DNA of 64,000 bases from contig CALVMB010000002.1 in the NCBI GenBank assembly GCA_944341895.1, positions 53,025-117,024 of the forward strand. The letters run 5' to 3'. Positions 47,248 to 55,175 of the stretch are shown here, one piece after another. Under the pieces are notes generated by a model, which was not told the DNA's origin, made no database searches, and saw only the letters and a list, made by a program, of their open reading frames with translations. Both the position numbers and the translations under genes were made by a program. Within the stretch, counting starts at the first letter, position 1; every line of letters starts with the position of its first letter. This DNA is from an uncultured Clostridia bacterium. GTDB lineage: Bacteria; Bacillota; Clostridia; Christensenellales; Borkfalkiaceae.

Positions 47248-47913
47248 ATGACAAGCGGAAACATATTGATAGCGCCTTCGATCCTGTCGGCCGATTTTGC
47301 GGCGATGGGCGAAGCGGTGCAAAAACTGGAAAAATGCGGCGCCGACATGATCCATTGCGACGTGATGGACGGCACCTTCGTGCCGACGATCACCTTCGGC
47401 GCGCACATGATCGCGGCGATCCGCCCGCACACAGACCTCCTGCTGGACGTACACCTGATGTGCATTCACCCGCAGAACAAGATCGCCGATTTCGTGGGCG
47501 CGGGCGCGGACATGATCACCGTCCACGCCGAAGCGTGCGGCTCGGGGCTGACCGAGACGCTGCGCTACATCCGTTCGTACGGCATCCGCTGCGGCATGGC
47601 GATCAGCCCCGATACGCCGCTGCGCAACGTCTATGAGAGCCTGGAATGGTGCGATATGCTCCTCGTCATGAGCGTGTACCCCGGCAGGGGCGGACAGAAA
47701 CTCATCGAGCGCACCCTCTCCAAAGCGGAAGAGGCGCGCAATTTCTTTGAACGCAACGGCCTGCAGAAAGACGTGGAAATGGACGGCGGGATCACCGAAC
47801 AGAACGTCGGCATCGTTAAGGACGCGGGCGTCAACGTCATCGTGGCGGGCAGTGCGGTATTCAACGCGCCGGACATGGCGCAGGTCATCCGCAATCTGCG
47901 CGAGCGGACATAA
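47248..47913 (+). CDS. rpe: Ribulose-phosphate 3-epimerase
   Basis: Rpe interconverts ribulose 5-phosphate and xylulose 5-phosphate, linking the arabinose-derived xylulose 5-phosphate to ribose 5-phosphate. The 221-residue TIM barrel has APSILSADFAAMGEAV, HCDVMDGTFVP with metal-binding His/Asp, LLDVHLMC, MSVYPGRGGQ (phosphate loop, usually NPGFGGQ) and EMDGGI with the catalytic aspartate. The start at 47248 follows GGGAGGGG; the frame is open further back but past the promoter. thiN follows after 9 bases. Confidence 0.95.
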   Translation: MTSGNILIAPSILSADFAAMGEAVQKLEKCGADMIHCDVMDGTFVPTITFGAHMIAAIRPHTDLLLDVHLMCIHPQNKIADFVGAGADMITVHAEACGSGLTETLRYIRSYGIRCGMAISPDTPLRNVYESLEWCDMLLVMSVYPGRGGQKLIERTLSKAEEARNFFERNGLQKDVEMDGGITEQNVGIVKDAGVNVIVAGSAVFNAPDMAQVIRNLRERT

Positions 47914-47922
47914 GGAGAAACG

Positions 47923-48531
47923 GTGAAAGGCATCATCCTGCTCAACGGCGAGCCGTACCGCGGCGACATTGAGGACGCGGGCGCGTTTGTCGTCTGTTGC
48001 GACGGAGCGTTGCGCCATGCGGAGGGGCGGGTGCACATCGACGTGCGCGCGGGCGATTTTGATTCGCTCGGCTACGTCCCGCAGAATGCGCTCGTCTATC
48101 CCAGCGAAAAAAACTTTACCGACGGCGAGATCGCGCTCGATCTTCTGTTGCGGAAAGGATGTCGGGACATCGACATCTACGGCGGCGGGGGAGGCAGGGA
48201 AGACCACCTGTTCGGCAACCTGCAACTGCTCTATGCGGCGTTTCTGCGCGGGGCGCGCGCCGTCATGCACACCAACTATACCGATATTTTCTGCGCGGCG
48301 GGGGAAATCCCTCTGCGCGGTCTGCAAGGAAAGACGCTTTCGCTCGCACCCGTGGGCGACGGCGCACATATACTGGAGAGTGAAGGGCTCAAGTATCCCT
48401 TGACCGATCTCACCCTCGCGGCGGGGAGTTGCCGCGGCGTGAGCAACGTCGTCGAGGCGGACGAAGCGCGCGTCGCGTGCGCTTCGGGCACGCTCTTCGT
48501 CTTTGTTGTGCGGGAGGAAGGCAAATGGTAA
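47923..48531 (+). CDS. thiN: Thiamine pyrophosphokinase
   Basis: ThiN converts thiamine to thiamine pyrophosphate with ATP. The 202-residue protein starts at a GTG (47923) after ATAAGGAGA. Motifs are VCCDGALRHA, AGDFDSLGYV and the glycine-rich YGGGGGREDHLFGNLQLL, followed by the C-terminal beta-sandwich (GKTLSLAPVGDG). The usual neighbours rpe (before) and a SpoVM-like small gene (after) are both here. The stop overlaps the start of that small gene. Confidence 0.92.
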   Translation: MKGIILLNGEPYRGDIEDAGAFVVCCDGALRHAEGRVHIDVRAGDFDSLGYVPQNALVYPSEKNFTDGEIALDLLLRKGCRDIDIYGGGGGREDHLFGNLQLLYAAFLRGARAVMHTNYTDIFCAAGEIPLRGLQGKTLSLAPVGDGAHILESEGLKYPLTDLTLAAGSCRGVSNVVEADEARVACASGTLFVFVVREEGKW

Positions 48532-48608
48532 AGATCATCTGCGTCAGGCCGCCGCGTGCGGTACGGGCGGCGCTGCGCCTCGTGCGCCGCGCGGCGGGCA
48601 GGGGATGA
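48525..48608 (+). CDS. SpoVM-like 27-residue amphipathic peptide
   Basis: An ATG at 48525, overlapping the thiN stop by 7 bases and preceded by GGGAGGAAG, opens a 27-codon frame with product MVKIICVRPPRAVRAALRLV and seven more residues. SpoVM is a 26-residue amphipathic helix that locates the spore coat by sensing membrane curvature. It has proline at residue 9, as here, a basic residue pattern and the same place directly after thiN in Bacillus. Sequence identity is low and arginine replaces lysine, as expected in a GC-rich genome. The call rests on position, length, Pro9 and helix pattern. Confidence 0.62.
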   Translation: MVKIICVRPPRAVRAALRLVRRAAGRG

Positions 48609-48633
48609 ACCCTCGCCTCACCAAAGAAAACGG

Positions 48634-48661
48634 GGGCGGCGGACTGTGTCCGCCGCCCTTT
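48634..48661 (+). terminator. Hairpin after the SpoVM-like gene
   Basis: GGGCGGCGGA pairs perfectly with TCCGCCGCCC across five bases and is followed by TTTG; the T run is short. The rest of the 211-base gap to luxS holds GC-rich inverted repeats and no clear promoter. Confidence 0.6.
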
Positions 48662-48819
48662 GATACGGGAAAGGACATGCTCTTTTCCGCTCCGCGCACC
48701 TCGGATGCGCGTTTGCGCGCACGGGGGACACGGGGAACGGCTCCCGCCTGCGCGGGAAAAACAGCGATCGCCGCCCGCGCGCGGGCGGCGGCAGGCATTG
48801 CCTGCGGGAGGAACGTTTG

Positions 48820-49293
48820 ATGCAAAAGATCGCCAGTTTCTGCGTCGATCACCGCGTGCTGGAAGCGGGGCTGTACCGTTCGCGGCAGGACAGGCGCGAC
48901 GGGCTCTGCGTGACCACCTTCGACCTGCGCTTCACCGCGCCCAACCGCGAGCCGCCGCTCGGGCAGGGCGCCCTGCACACCGTCGAACACCTGGGCGCGA
49001 CCTTTCTGCGCAACGGCGCGCGCAGGGAGGAGGTCGTCTATTTCGGACCGATGGGTTGCCGAACGGGCTTCTATCTCGTGATGTTCGGCGACCTCGCTCC
49101 GCGGGACGTTCTGCCCCTCGTGCTGGATATGTGCGATTTTATCGCGGGGTACGAAGGGGAGATCCCCGGCGCCCGTCCCGAAGAATGCGGCAACTATTCC
49201 GAACAGGATCTGCCCGCGGCGCGCCGCGCCTGTGCGCGCTATGCTTCCGATCTGCGGCGGTACGGCAGGCTGGAATATCCCTCCTTTTTGTAA
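48820..49293 (+). CDS. luxS: S-ribosylhomocysteine lyase
   Basis: LuxS cleaves S-ribosylhomocysteine to homocysteine and the precursor of autoinducer-2. The 157-residue protein has the zinc motif LHTVEHLGATFLRN (HxxEH), FGPMGCRTGFYLV with the catalytic cysteine, and ECGNY with the third zinc ligand. ATG at 48820 is chosen over the TTG three bases earlier because of spacing from GGGAGGA. In other Bacillota rpmB follows spoVM at this place; luxS is an extra gene here. Confidence 0.95.
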   Translation: MQKIASFCVDHRVLEAGLYRSRQDRRDGLCVTTFDLRFTAPNREPPLGQGALHTVEHLGATFLRNGARREEVVYFGPMGCRTGFYLVMFGDLAPRDVLPLVLDMCDFIAGYEGEIPGARPEECGNYSEQDLPAARRACARYASDLRRYGRLEYPSFL

Positions 49294-49341
49294 TGCCGCG
49301 GCAGACGCCCGGCAGGGCGGCGGCAGCAAAAAAAGGACAAC

Positions 49342-49379
49342 GAAAAAAGCGTTCCGCTTGCGGAACGCTTTGTTTTTTC
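49342..49379. terminator. Bidirectional terminator between luxS and rpmB
   Basis: AAAGCGTTCCGC pairs with GCGGAACGCTTT and both flanks carry A and T runs, ending two convergent transcripts. Confidence 0.92.
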
Positions 49380-49391
49380 GTCTTTGCGCGA

Positions 49392-49580
49392 TCAAGCACG
49401 CTCGACTTTGTCGCTTTTCAGGCAACGGGCGCACACATACGCGGACTCCACTTTGCCGTCCTTGACGATCTTGACTTTCTGGACGTTGGCCTTGAACGTT
49501 CTCCTCGTCTTGCGGTTGCTGTGGCTGACGTTGTTGCCCGAATTCTGTCCCTTATTGCAGACGGCGCACACTCTCGACAT
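49392..49580 (-). CDS. rpmB: 50S ribosomal protein L28
   Basis: The 62-residue product has the L28 pattern SRVCAVCNKGQNSGNNVSHS and RTFKANVQKV, with a CxxC at the start and CxxC (CARC) at the end, the zinc-ribbon type. The ATG at 49580 follows GGAGGTG at good spacing; an ATG 15 bases earlier does not. It is on the minus strand, opposite to its neighbours; in Bacillus it faces the same way as spoVM. Its own promoter lies at 49653-49681. Confidence 0.95.
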   Translation of the reverse strand: MSRVCAVCNKGQNSGNNVSHSNRKTRRTFKANVQKVKIVKDGKVESAYVCARCLKSDKVERA

Positions 49581-49652
49581 ATTATTCACCTCCACGGTCG
49601 TAACTCTTTATTCCATGGGGCGCACCCGCCCCCGCTCAACGCGAGCAGAAAT

Positions 49653-49681
49653 ACTATATCAAACCGCGGGGAAAAAAGCAA
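49653..49681 (-). promoter_or_regulatory. rpmB promoter
   Basis: On the minus strand TTGCTT (49681-49676) and TATAGT (49658-49653) are 17 bases apart. Confidence 0.7.
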
Positions 49682-49750
49682 TCGATTTTGCGGCTGTTGG
49701 CACAAAATTTTGTCAAAAATAAAAAAATAGGGACGATCTGAGAATTTCTC

Positions 49751-49779
49751 TTGCAAAATAGTGAAAAATGCGTTAGAAT
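49751..49779 (+). promoter_or_regulatory. yloU-yloV promoter
   Basis: TTGCAA (49751) and TAGAAT (49774) with a 17-base spacer, 25 bases before the ATG. Confidence 0.75.
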
Positions 49780-49803
49780 GATAACGAACGGAGAGTGGAG
49801 ACT

Positions 49804-50154
49804 ATGTCTGTCAATACCAGCAATGCCTATGGCAAGATCACAATTTCAGACGCGGCGATCGCGAGGGTCGCATCCCAGGCGGCGATGGAATGTTACGGCA
49901 TCGTCGAAATGGTCTCGCGCCGTTTTACCGACAGCGTTGCCGAACTCTTCCACCGTCAGCCGCAGGGGCGCGGTGTCAAAGTCACCACCAGCGGCGACCG
50001 CATTTATATCGACGTCTACGCGATCATCAAGTTCGGCGTGTCCATCAACGCCGTCGCCGAATCGCTCAAAGAGGGCGTCAAATACAAGGTCGAAAAGTTT
50101 ACCGGCATGATCGTGGACACGGTCAACGTCAACATCATCGGGGTCAAACTGTAA
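49804..50154 (+). CDS. yloU: Asp23/Gls24 family protein (YloU-like)
   Basis: The 116-residue protein has the Asp23/Gls24 fold: GKITISDAAIARVASQAAMEC at the start and DVYAIIKFGVSINAVAESL later. Members are small cytoplasmic or membrane-linked envelope-stress proteins; YloU is often essential-adjacent and paired with YloV in Bacillota. The ATG at 49804 follows GGAGAGTGGAG. yloV starts 34 bases later and shares the transcript, as in Bacillus. Confidence 0.92.
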   Translation: MSVNTSNAYGKITISDAAIARVASQAAMECYGIVEMVSRRFTDSVAELFHRQPQGRGVKVTTSGDRIYIDVYAIIKFGVSINAVAESLKEGVKYKVEKFTGMIVDTVNVNIIGVKL

Positions 50155-50188
50155 GGTCTTACTCAGTCCAAGGAAAAGAGGGTTTCCA

Positions 50189-51835
50189 ATGCCAAAAACG
50201 ATCGGCGGCACCGAATTCCGCAAAATGATGCAGTTCGGCGCCAAGATGCTCGAAATAAACCGCACGAAGGTCGACTCGCTCAACGTCTTCCCCGTGCCGG
50301 ACGGCGACACGGGCACGAACATGTCGCTGACCATCCAGTCCGCTGTGCGCGAACTGGGACTTTGCACTTCCAACCGCTTCGCCGAACTGTGCGACGCCGT
50401 CTCCAAAGGCGCGCTCAAAGGCGCCAGGGGCAACTCGGGCGTCATTCTCTCGCAGTTGTTCCGCGGCATCTGTTCGGAACTGAAGACGGGCGAACAGATC
50501 ACCATCAAGGGCTTTGCCCGCGCCATGGAGAGCGGCACCAAGGTCGCCTATTCCGCCGTCTCCAAACCCAAAGAAGGGACCATGCTCACCGTCGCTCGCA
50601 TGATGAGCGAACATGCGGTGAAAGTCGCGTCCCGCTATAAAGAATTCAACGAATTTCTCGCCGACGTCATCAAGCGCGGCGAAGAGGCGCTCGCCGAGAC
50701 GCCCGAACTTCTGCCCGTGCTCAAAAAAGCGGGCGTCGTGGACGCGGGCGGTATGGGCCTTTTGTGCGTCTATCGCGGATTTTTGAGCGTGCTCAACGGC
50801 GAAGAAGTCGCCGAAGAGGTGGCGGACGTCTCCGCCGCGCCCAAGGCGGACGAGGATGTGTTCGGCGACAATTCCGATATCATCAACCTCGACCTGGGCG
50901 AAATCGAATTTGCGTACTGCACCGAATTTTTCATCATCAACCTGAAAATGCAGACCACGCTCGCCGACATCGACCGTTTGAAGGAAAAACTTCTGCACAT
51001 CGGCGACTGCGTCATCTGCATCGGCGACCTCGAACTGGTCAAAGTGCACGTGCACACCAACACGCCGGGGCTTGCCCTGCAATACGCGGTGGAACTGGGC
51101 GAACTGGACCGCGTGAAGATCGAGAACATGCTCGAACAGAACCGCGCCATGCGCGCCAAGCGCGAGGCGGAGAAAAAGGAGATGGGCATGCTCGCCGTCT
51201 GTGCGGGCGAAGGCATCGCCGCCATCTTCAAAGATCTGCTCGTGGACGGCGTGATCGAGGGCGGGCAGACCATGAACCCGAGCGCGAGCGACATCGCGAC
51301 CGCCGTGCAGAAGATCAACGCCGAGCACGTGTTCGTGTTCCCCAACAACAAGAACATCATTCTGGCGGCGGAACAGGCGAAAGCGCTTGTCACCAACCGC
51401 ACCATTCACGTCATTCCGACCAAGAATATCCCGCAGGGGTTTGCCGCCGTGCTCGCCTTCAACAGCGAGGTCAGCGCCGAAGAGAACAAGACGGACATGA
51501 TCCACGCGCTGGACAACGTGCGCGCAGGGCAGGTCACCCGTGCCGTGCGTTCGACCAGCCTCAACGGCTTCAATCTCCGCGAGGGCGACATTATCGGTCT
51601 GGATGACAAAAAGATCCTTGCCAAGGGCGACAACGTGGACGACACCGTGCTTGCCCTGCTCGAGCGGCTCAAAGACAGTTCGCACGAGATCATCACGCTG
51701 TACTACGGGCAGGATATCGACGAGGCGAGCGCCGAAGCGCTTGCGGCGCGCGTTTCCGAAAAATTCCCCGATTGCGACGTCGATTTCCATTTCGGCGGCC
51801 AGCCCATTTATTACTACATCGTCTCCCTCGAATGA
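50189..51835 (+). CDS. yloV: DAK2/DegV-domain protein (YloV, FakA-like fatty acid kinase)
   Basis: The 548-residue protein has an N-terminal DhaL/DAK2 kinase domain with the Mg-ATP motif PVPDGDTGTNMS (about 32-43), GARGNSGVILSQL and VDAGGMGLLCVY, a middle domain, and a C-terminal DegV-related half (about 320-548). FakA proteins phosphorylate fatty acids bound to a FakB (DegV) partner so they can enter phospholipid synthesis. No fakB gene is in this window. It follows yloU and precedes recG, the normal Bacillota order. Confidence 0.92.
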   Translation: MPKTIGGTEFRKMMQFGAKMLEINRTKVDSLNVFPVPDGDTGTNMSLTIQSAVRELGLCTSNRFAELCDAVSKGALKGARGNSGVILSQLFRGICSELKTGEQITIKGFARAMESGTKVAYSAVSKPKEGTMLTVARMMSEHAVKVASRYKEFNEFLADVIKRGEEALAETPELLPVLKKAGVVDAGGMGLLCVYRGFLSVLNGEEVAEEVADVSAAPKADEDVFGDNSDIINLDLGEIEFAYCTEFFIINLKMQTTLADIDRLKEKLLHIGDCVICIGDLELVKVHVHTNTPGLALQYAVELGELDRVKIENMLEQNRAMRAKREAEKKEMGMLAVCAGEGIAAIFKDLLVDGVIEGGQTMNPSASDIATAVQKINAEHVFVFPNNKNIILAAEQAKALVTNRTIHVIPTKNIPQGFAAVLAFNSEVSAEENKTDMIHALDNVRAGQVTRAVRSTSLNGFNLREGDIIGLDDKKILAKGDNVDDTVLALLERLKDSSHEIITLYYGQDIDEASAEALAARVSEKFPDCDVDFHFGGQPIYYYIVSLE

Positions 51836-51919
51836 CGGGGGCGGTGCGCCGTCTTCCCGTGCGGGAGAGGGGCGTTCCCGCGGGCGGGGAAACGGCAAAC
51901 GAAAAAAATGACAAGGTGC

Positions 51920-51953
51920 GGCGGGTAATCTTTGCCCGCCCGTTTTGTTTTTT
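51920..51953 (+). terminator. Terminator between yloV and recG
   Basis: GGCGGG and CCCGCC pair across nine bases and are followed by CGTTTTGTTTTTT. Confidence 0.82.
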
Positions 51954-51991
51954 CGGGCGGGGCAGAGCCGCGCCCGCGGCAGGAGGAGAGC

Positions 51992-54001
51992 ATGCGCCTG
52001 ACCCAACTCAAAGGCATTTCCGAAAAGCGGGAAAAGGACCTTTCCAAACTGGATATCTTTACCGTCGAGGACCTCGTCCGCTATTTCCCGCGCGATTATT
52101 TGGATCTGACGCAGACGGTCAACCTGTCCGAATGCTACCACAACGACGTGGTGCTCCTGGCGTGCCGCGTCACTTCGCCGCCGCAGACGGTGTACGGCAG
52201 GCGCCCCTTCGTCAAGGTCTGGTGCGAGCAGGGCGGCGAACGCTTTTCCGCCGTCTGGTTCAACGCCCCGTACGTCAGAAACAACCTCAAAGTCGGGGAA
52301 GAGTACCTCTTTTACGGCAGATTGCAGAACAAATACGGCATGGGCGCGCCGTCCATGATCAATCCGTCCTTCGAACTGCGCTCGCGCGGCACGCGCCTGC
52401 AGGGCATCGTGCCCGTGTACCCGCTGCGCGCTTCGCTCACGCAGTATGCGGTGCGTTCCGCCGTGGCGCAGGCGCTGCGCGTCTGCCTGCCGCAGACGGC
52501 GATCCCCGCATCGCTCGTGCGCAAATACGGGCTTTCCCCGCTCGAAGATGCCTACCGCGCCATCCACGCGCCGCGCGATTTTTCCGAGCGCGACGCCGCC
52601 GCCGAGCGCATCGCGCTGGAAGAATATTTCGTGCTTGTTTCGGCGTTCAAGATGTGCAAGGGCGGCAAAGAGGACGCCCGCCTGCGCGGCTATGCGTGCA
52701 CGGACGCCGATCTTTCCGCGTTCGTCGCCCGCTTTCCCTTCGCCTTTACGGCGGGGCAGACGGCGGCATTGCGCGCGATCGCGGGGGACCTGCGTTCGCC
52801 GCACCGCATGAACCGCCTGTTGCAGGGGGATGTGGGCAGCGGCAAGACCGCCGTCGCGCTGTGCGCGGCGTTCATGGCGGTGCGCAGCGGCAGGCAGGCG
52901 GCGCTGCTCGCGCCCACCGAGGTGCTCGCTGCGCAGACCTTTGCGCTCGTGCAGAAATATCTTCCCGAGGCAAACGCCCTCTTTCTGGCGGGTTCCACGC
53001 CCGCTGCCGAAAAGCGGAAGAGCAAGCGCGCGCTCGCGGCGGGGGAATCTCTGCTCGTGTGCGGCACGCACGCCGTGCTGGAGGCGGACGTCGCGTTCTC
53101 CGATCTGGCGCTGTGCGTTTGCGACGAACAGCAGCGGTTCGGCGTCGCCCAGCGCGCCGCTCTCGGCGAAAAGGGGACGGGCGCGGACATGCTGGTCATG
53201 AGCGCTACGCCCATTCCGCGCACCCTCTCGCTCATCGTATACGGCGACCTGGATATTTCCGAGATCCGCGAAAAACCCGCCCGCCGCCTGCCCGTTATCA
53301 CGGCGGTGGTGCCCATGCGCAAGTACGGCGACATGCTCGAATACATCGCGCAGCAGGCGGCGCTTGGGAACAGGACCTATTTCGTCTGCCCCAAGATCGA
53401 GGAGGACGAAGAGGGCGCAGTGATGAGCGTCACCGAACTGTACGACGAACTCAAAAACCGCCTGCCGCGCGTGCGGCTGGGACTGCTGCACGGAAAGATG
53501 AAGGACGCTGAAAAGGCGCGCGTCATGCAGGCGTTCCGCGACGGGGAATTCGACTGCCTGGTCTCGACCACCGTCGTCGAGGTGGGCGTGGACGTGCCGG
53601 ACGCGACGGTCATGGTCATCTATAACGCCGAACGGTTCGGGCTTTCGCAACTGCACCAACTGCGCGGCAGGGTGGGGCGCGGCGAAAAGCAAAGTTATTG
53701 TTTTTTGCTGTGCGGCAACGATTCCGAGGAGGCGCGCGCCCGCCTTTCGGTGCTCAAAAACAACGCGGACGGGTTCAAGATCGCCGAATACGACCTGCAG
53801 ATGCGCGGCGGCGGCGATTTTCTGGGCACCCGCCAGAGCGGGAAAATGCTTTCGGACATTCGCAACCTGCGCTATCCGTCCTCCGTGATCGGGTTTGCCA
53901 AAAAACTGTCCGGCGAGGCGCTCGCCGCAGGGGACTGCGAGCGCCTGCGCGCGCTCGCGCTCCAAAAATACCAAAGTCTGCAGGAGATCGTGCTCAACTG
54001 A
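51992..54001 (+). CDS. recG: ATP-dependent DNA helicase RecG
   Basis: RecG reverses stalled forks and processes Holliday junctions. The 669-residue protein has the N-terminal wedge/OB domain (KGISEKREKDLSKL onward), Walker A LLQGDVGSGKTAVA, motif II as DEQQRFGVAQR, MSATPIPRTLSL, and the C-terminal HGKMKDAEKARVMQAF, STTVVEVGVDVPDAT and HQLRGRVGRG. Motif II is usually DEQHRFG; glutamine here replaces the histidine. AGGAGGAGAGC precedes the ATG at 51992. It lies 38 bases after a terminator, yet no clear own promoter was seen. Confidence 0.95.
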   Translation: MRLTQLKGISEKREKDLSKLDIFTVEDLVRYFPRDYLDLTQTVNLSECYHNDVVLLACRVTSPPQTVYGRRPFVKVWCEQGGERFSAVWFNAPYVRNNLKVGEEYLFYGRLQNKYGMGAPSMINPSFELRSRGTRLQGIVPVYPLRASLTQYAVRSAVAQALRVCLPQTAIPASLVRKYGLSPLEDAYRAIHAPRDFSERDAAAERIALEEYFVLVSAFKMCKGGKEDARLRGYACTDADLSAFVARFPFAFTAGQTAALRAIAGDLRSPHRMNRLLQGDVGSGKTAVALCAAFMAVRSGRQAALLAPTEVLAAQTFALVQKYLPEANALFLAGSTPAAEKRKSKRALAAGESLLVCGTHAVLEADVAFSDLALCVCDEQQRFGVAQRAALGEKGTGADMLVMSATPIPRTLSLIVYGDLDISEIREKPARRLPVITAVVPMRKYGDMLEYIAQQAALGNRTYFVCPKIEEDEEGAVMSVTELYDELKNRLPRVRLGLLHGKMKDAEKARVMQAFRDGEFDCLVSTTVVEVGVDVPDATVMVIYNAERFGLSQLHQLRGRVGRGEKQSYCFLLCGNDSEEARARLSVLKNNADGFKIAEYDLQMRGGGDFLGTRQSGKMLSDIRNLRYPSSVIGFAKKLSGEALAAGDCERLRALALQKYQSLQEIVLN

Positions 54002-54081
54002 GCGCGGTCTCTTTCTTGTGCCGCGCTGCGCGGCAGGGCGGGGGAGACATTCCCTGCAAGCGGCGGGGAGAGGTACGCGCA

Positions 54082-54117
54082 CGCGCGCGCGTTTCTTTTG
54101 GGTTTTGTGCGCGCGCG
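54082..54117. other. Alternating GC hairpin between recG and hisZ
   Basis: CGCGCGCGC (54082-54090) pairs with GCGCGCGCG (54109-54117) across an 18-base T-rich loop. It could be the recG terminator, though the T tail is poor (ATTTTATTG is 6 bases on). Alternating CG runs can also take Z-form DNA. Confidence 0.6.
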
Positions 54118-54129
54118 GCGGGCATTTTA

Positions 54130-54159
54130 TTGACAGAAAGCGCGCAAACGTGATAAAAT
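54130..54159 (+). promoter_or_regulatory. Promoter of the his operon
   Basis: TTGACA (54130) and TAAAAT (54154) with an 18-base spacer, 33 bases before hisZ. The short leader leaves no room for a T-box or a his leader-peptide attenuator. Confidence 0.8.
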
Positions 54160-54191
54160 CATACAAAAAAGAAAGAGATTCGGAGAGAGTT

Positions 54192-55175
54192 ATGGATCGT
54201 TTCCGGTTGCCCGCCGGCGTGCGGGACATCCTGCCCGACGAGTGCGCGCGGTTTGACGCCGTGCAGGCGCGCCTGCGCGAGCGCTTCGTCGCGGCGGGGT
54301 TCCGCTTCGTGCGCCCGGCGGGACTTGAATATTTCGATACGTTCGCGGGCGCGGACAGCCCCGTGGCGCCGTCCGCCATGTTCAAGATGACGGACAGGGA
54401 CGGCAACCTGATCGTCCTGCGCCCGGACATGACGCTCGCATGCGCGCGCATCGCCGCATCCAAACTGGGCGCGGAGAGCGCAAAACTGTGCTATTTTTCG
54501 GACGTATACGATTTTTCAGCGGCTGGCAACAGCGACCGCGAGATCGCGCAGGCGGGCGTCGAAGTGTTTGGCGAGGCGGGCGCGGAAGCGGACGCCGCCG
54601 TCATCGGCTTTGCGGTGGACTGCCTGGAAGCGGCTGGCCTTTCGGCGTTCATCGTCGATATCGGGCACGTCGGGTTCTATAAGGGCATTCTCGAAGAGAG
54701 CGGGCTTTCTCCCGCCGCCGCCGAGGAGGTGCGCGCCTGCATCAACGCCAAGGATGCGGTCGGCACCGAACTCGCCCTCCGCAAAAACGGCGCCTCGCAG
54801 CGCGCCCAGCGCGCCCTGCTCGCGCTCCCTTCGCTGTTCGGCGACGCGCAGGTGCTTTCCGAGGCGGAAAAACTGACGGACAGCCCCGCGGCGCTTGCCA
54901 GCCTGTTGCACCTCAAACAGGTGTACGCGCTCCTGAGCAAGGCGGGCAAAGAAAAGCGCGTCTCCTTCGATCTCGGCACCGTCAAGAGCCTCGCCTATTA
55001 TTCGGGCGCGGTGTTCACGGGGCTCGCCGAGGGGGTGGGCGCGCCCGTGCTTTCGGGCGGCCGATACGACGGGCTGTGCGCCCGCTTCGGCAAGGACCTG
55101 CCCGCGGCGGGGTTCGCCATCGGCATGCAGCGCGTCCTGCGCGCGCTTGAACGGGACAAGGAGGTGCGCCAATGA
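54192..55175 (+). CDS. hisZ: ATP phosphoribosyltransferase regulatory subunit
   Basis: HisZ is a catalytically inactive HisRS paralogue that activates short-form HisG. The 327-residue protein has the class II synthetase-like core: PAGVRDILPDECARFDAVQ, FKMTDRDGNLIVLRPDMT, and a late GGRYDGLCARFGKDLPAAGF. It lacks the anticodon-binding domain of true HisRS. GGAGAGAG precedes the ATG at 54192. It overlaps hisG by 4 bases, as expected for subunits of one complex. Confidence 0.93.
   Translation: MDRFRLPAGVRDILPDECARFDAVQARLRERFVAAGFRFVRPAGLEYFDTFAGADSPVAPSAMFKMTDRDGNLIVLRPDMTLACARIAASKLGAESAKLCYFSDVYDFSAAGNSDREIAQAGVEVFGEAGAEADAAVIGFAVDCLEAAGLSAFIVDIGHVGFYKGILEESGLSPAAAEEVRACINAKDAVGTELALRKNGASQRAQRALLALPSLFGDAQVLSEAEKLTDSPAALASLLHLKQVYALLSKAGKEKRVSFDLGTVKSLAYYSGAVFTGLAEGVGAPVLSGGRYDGLCARFGKDLPAAGFAIGMQRVLRALERDKEVRQ

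Noticed and set aside
48609-48819. SAM or SAH riboswitch before luxS
   Set aside because: No match to the conserved core elements was seen; the region is mainly simple GC-rich inverted repeats.
54160-54191. T-box or histidine leader-peptide control of the his operon
   Set aside because: Only about 25 bases separate the predicted transcription start and hisZ; there is no T-box core and no run of histidine codons.
50159-54463. A 1434-codon minus-strand frame across yloV and recG
   Set aside because: Shadow of GC-rich coding sequence; composition is unlike a real protein and it crosses terminators and promoters of the plus-strand genes.
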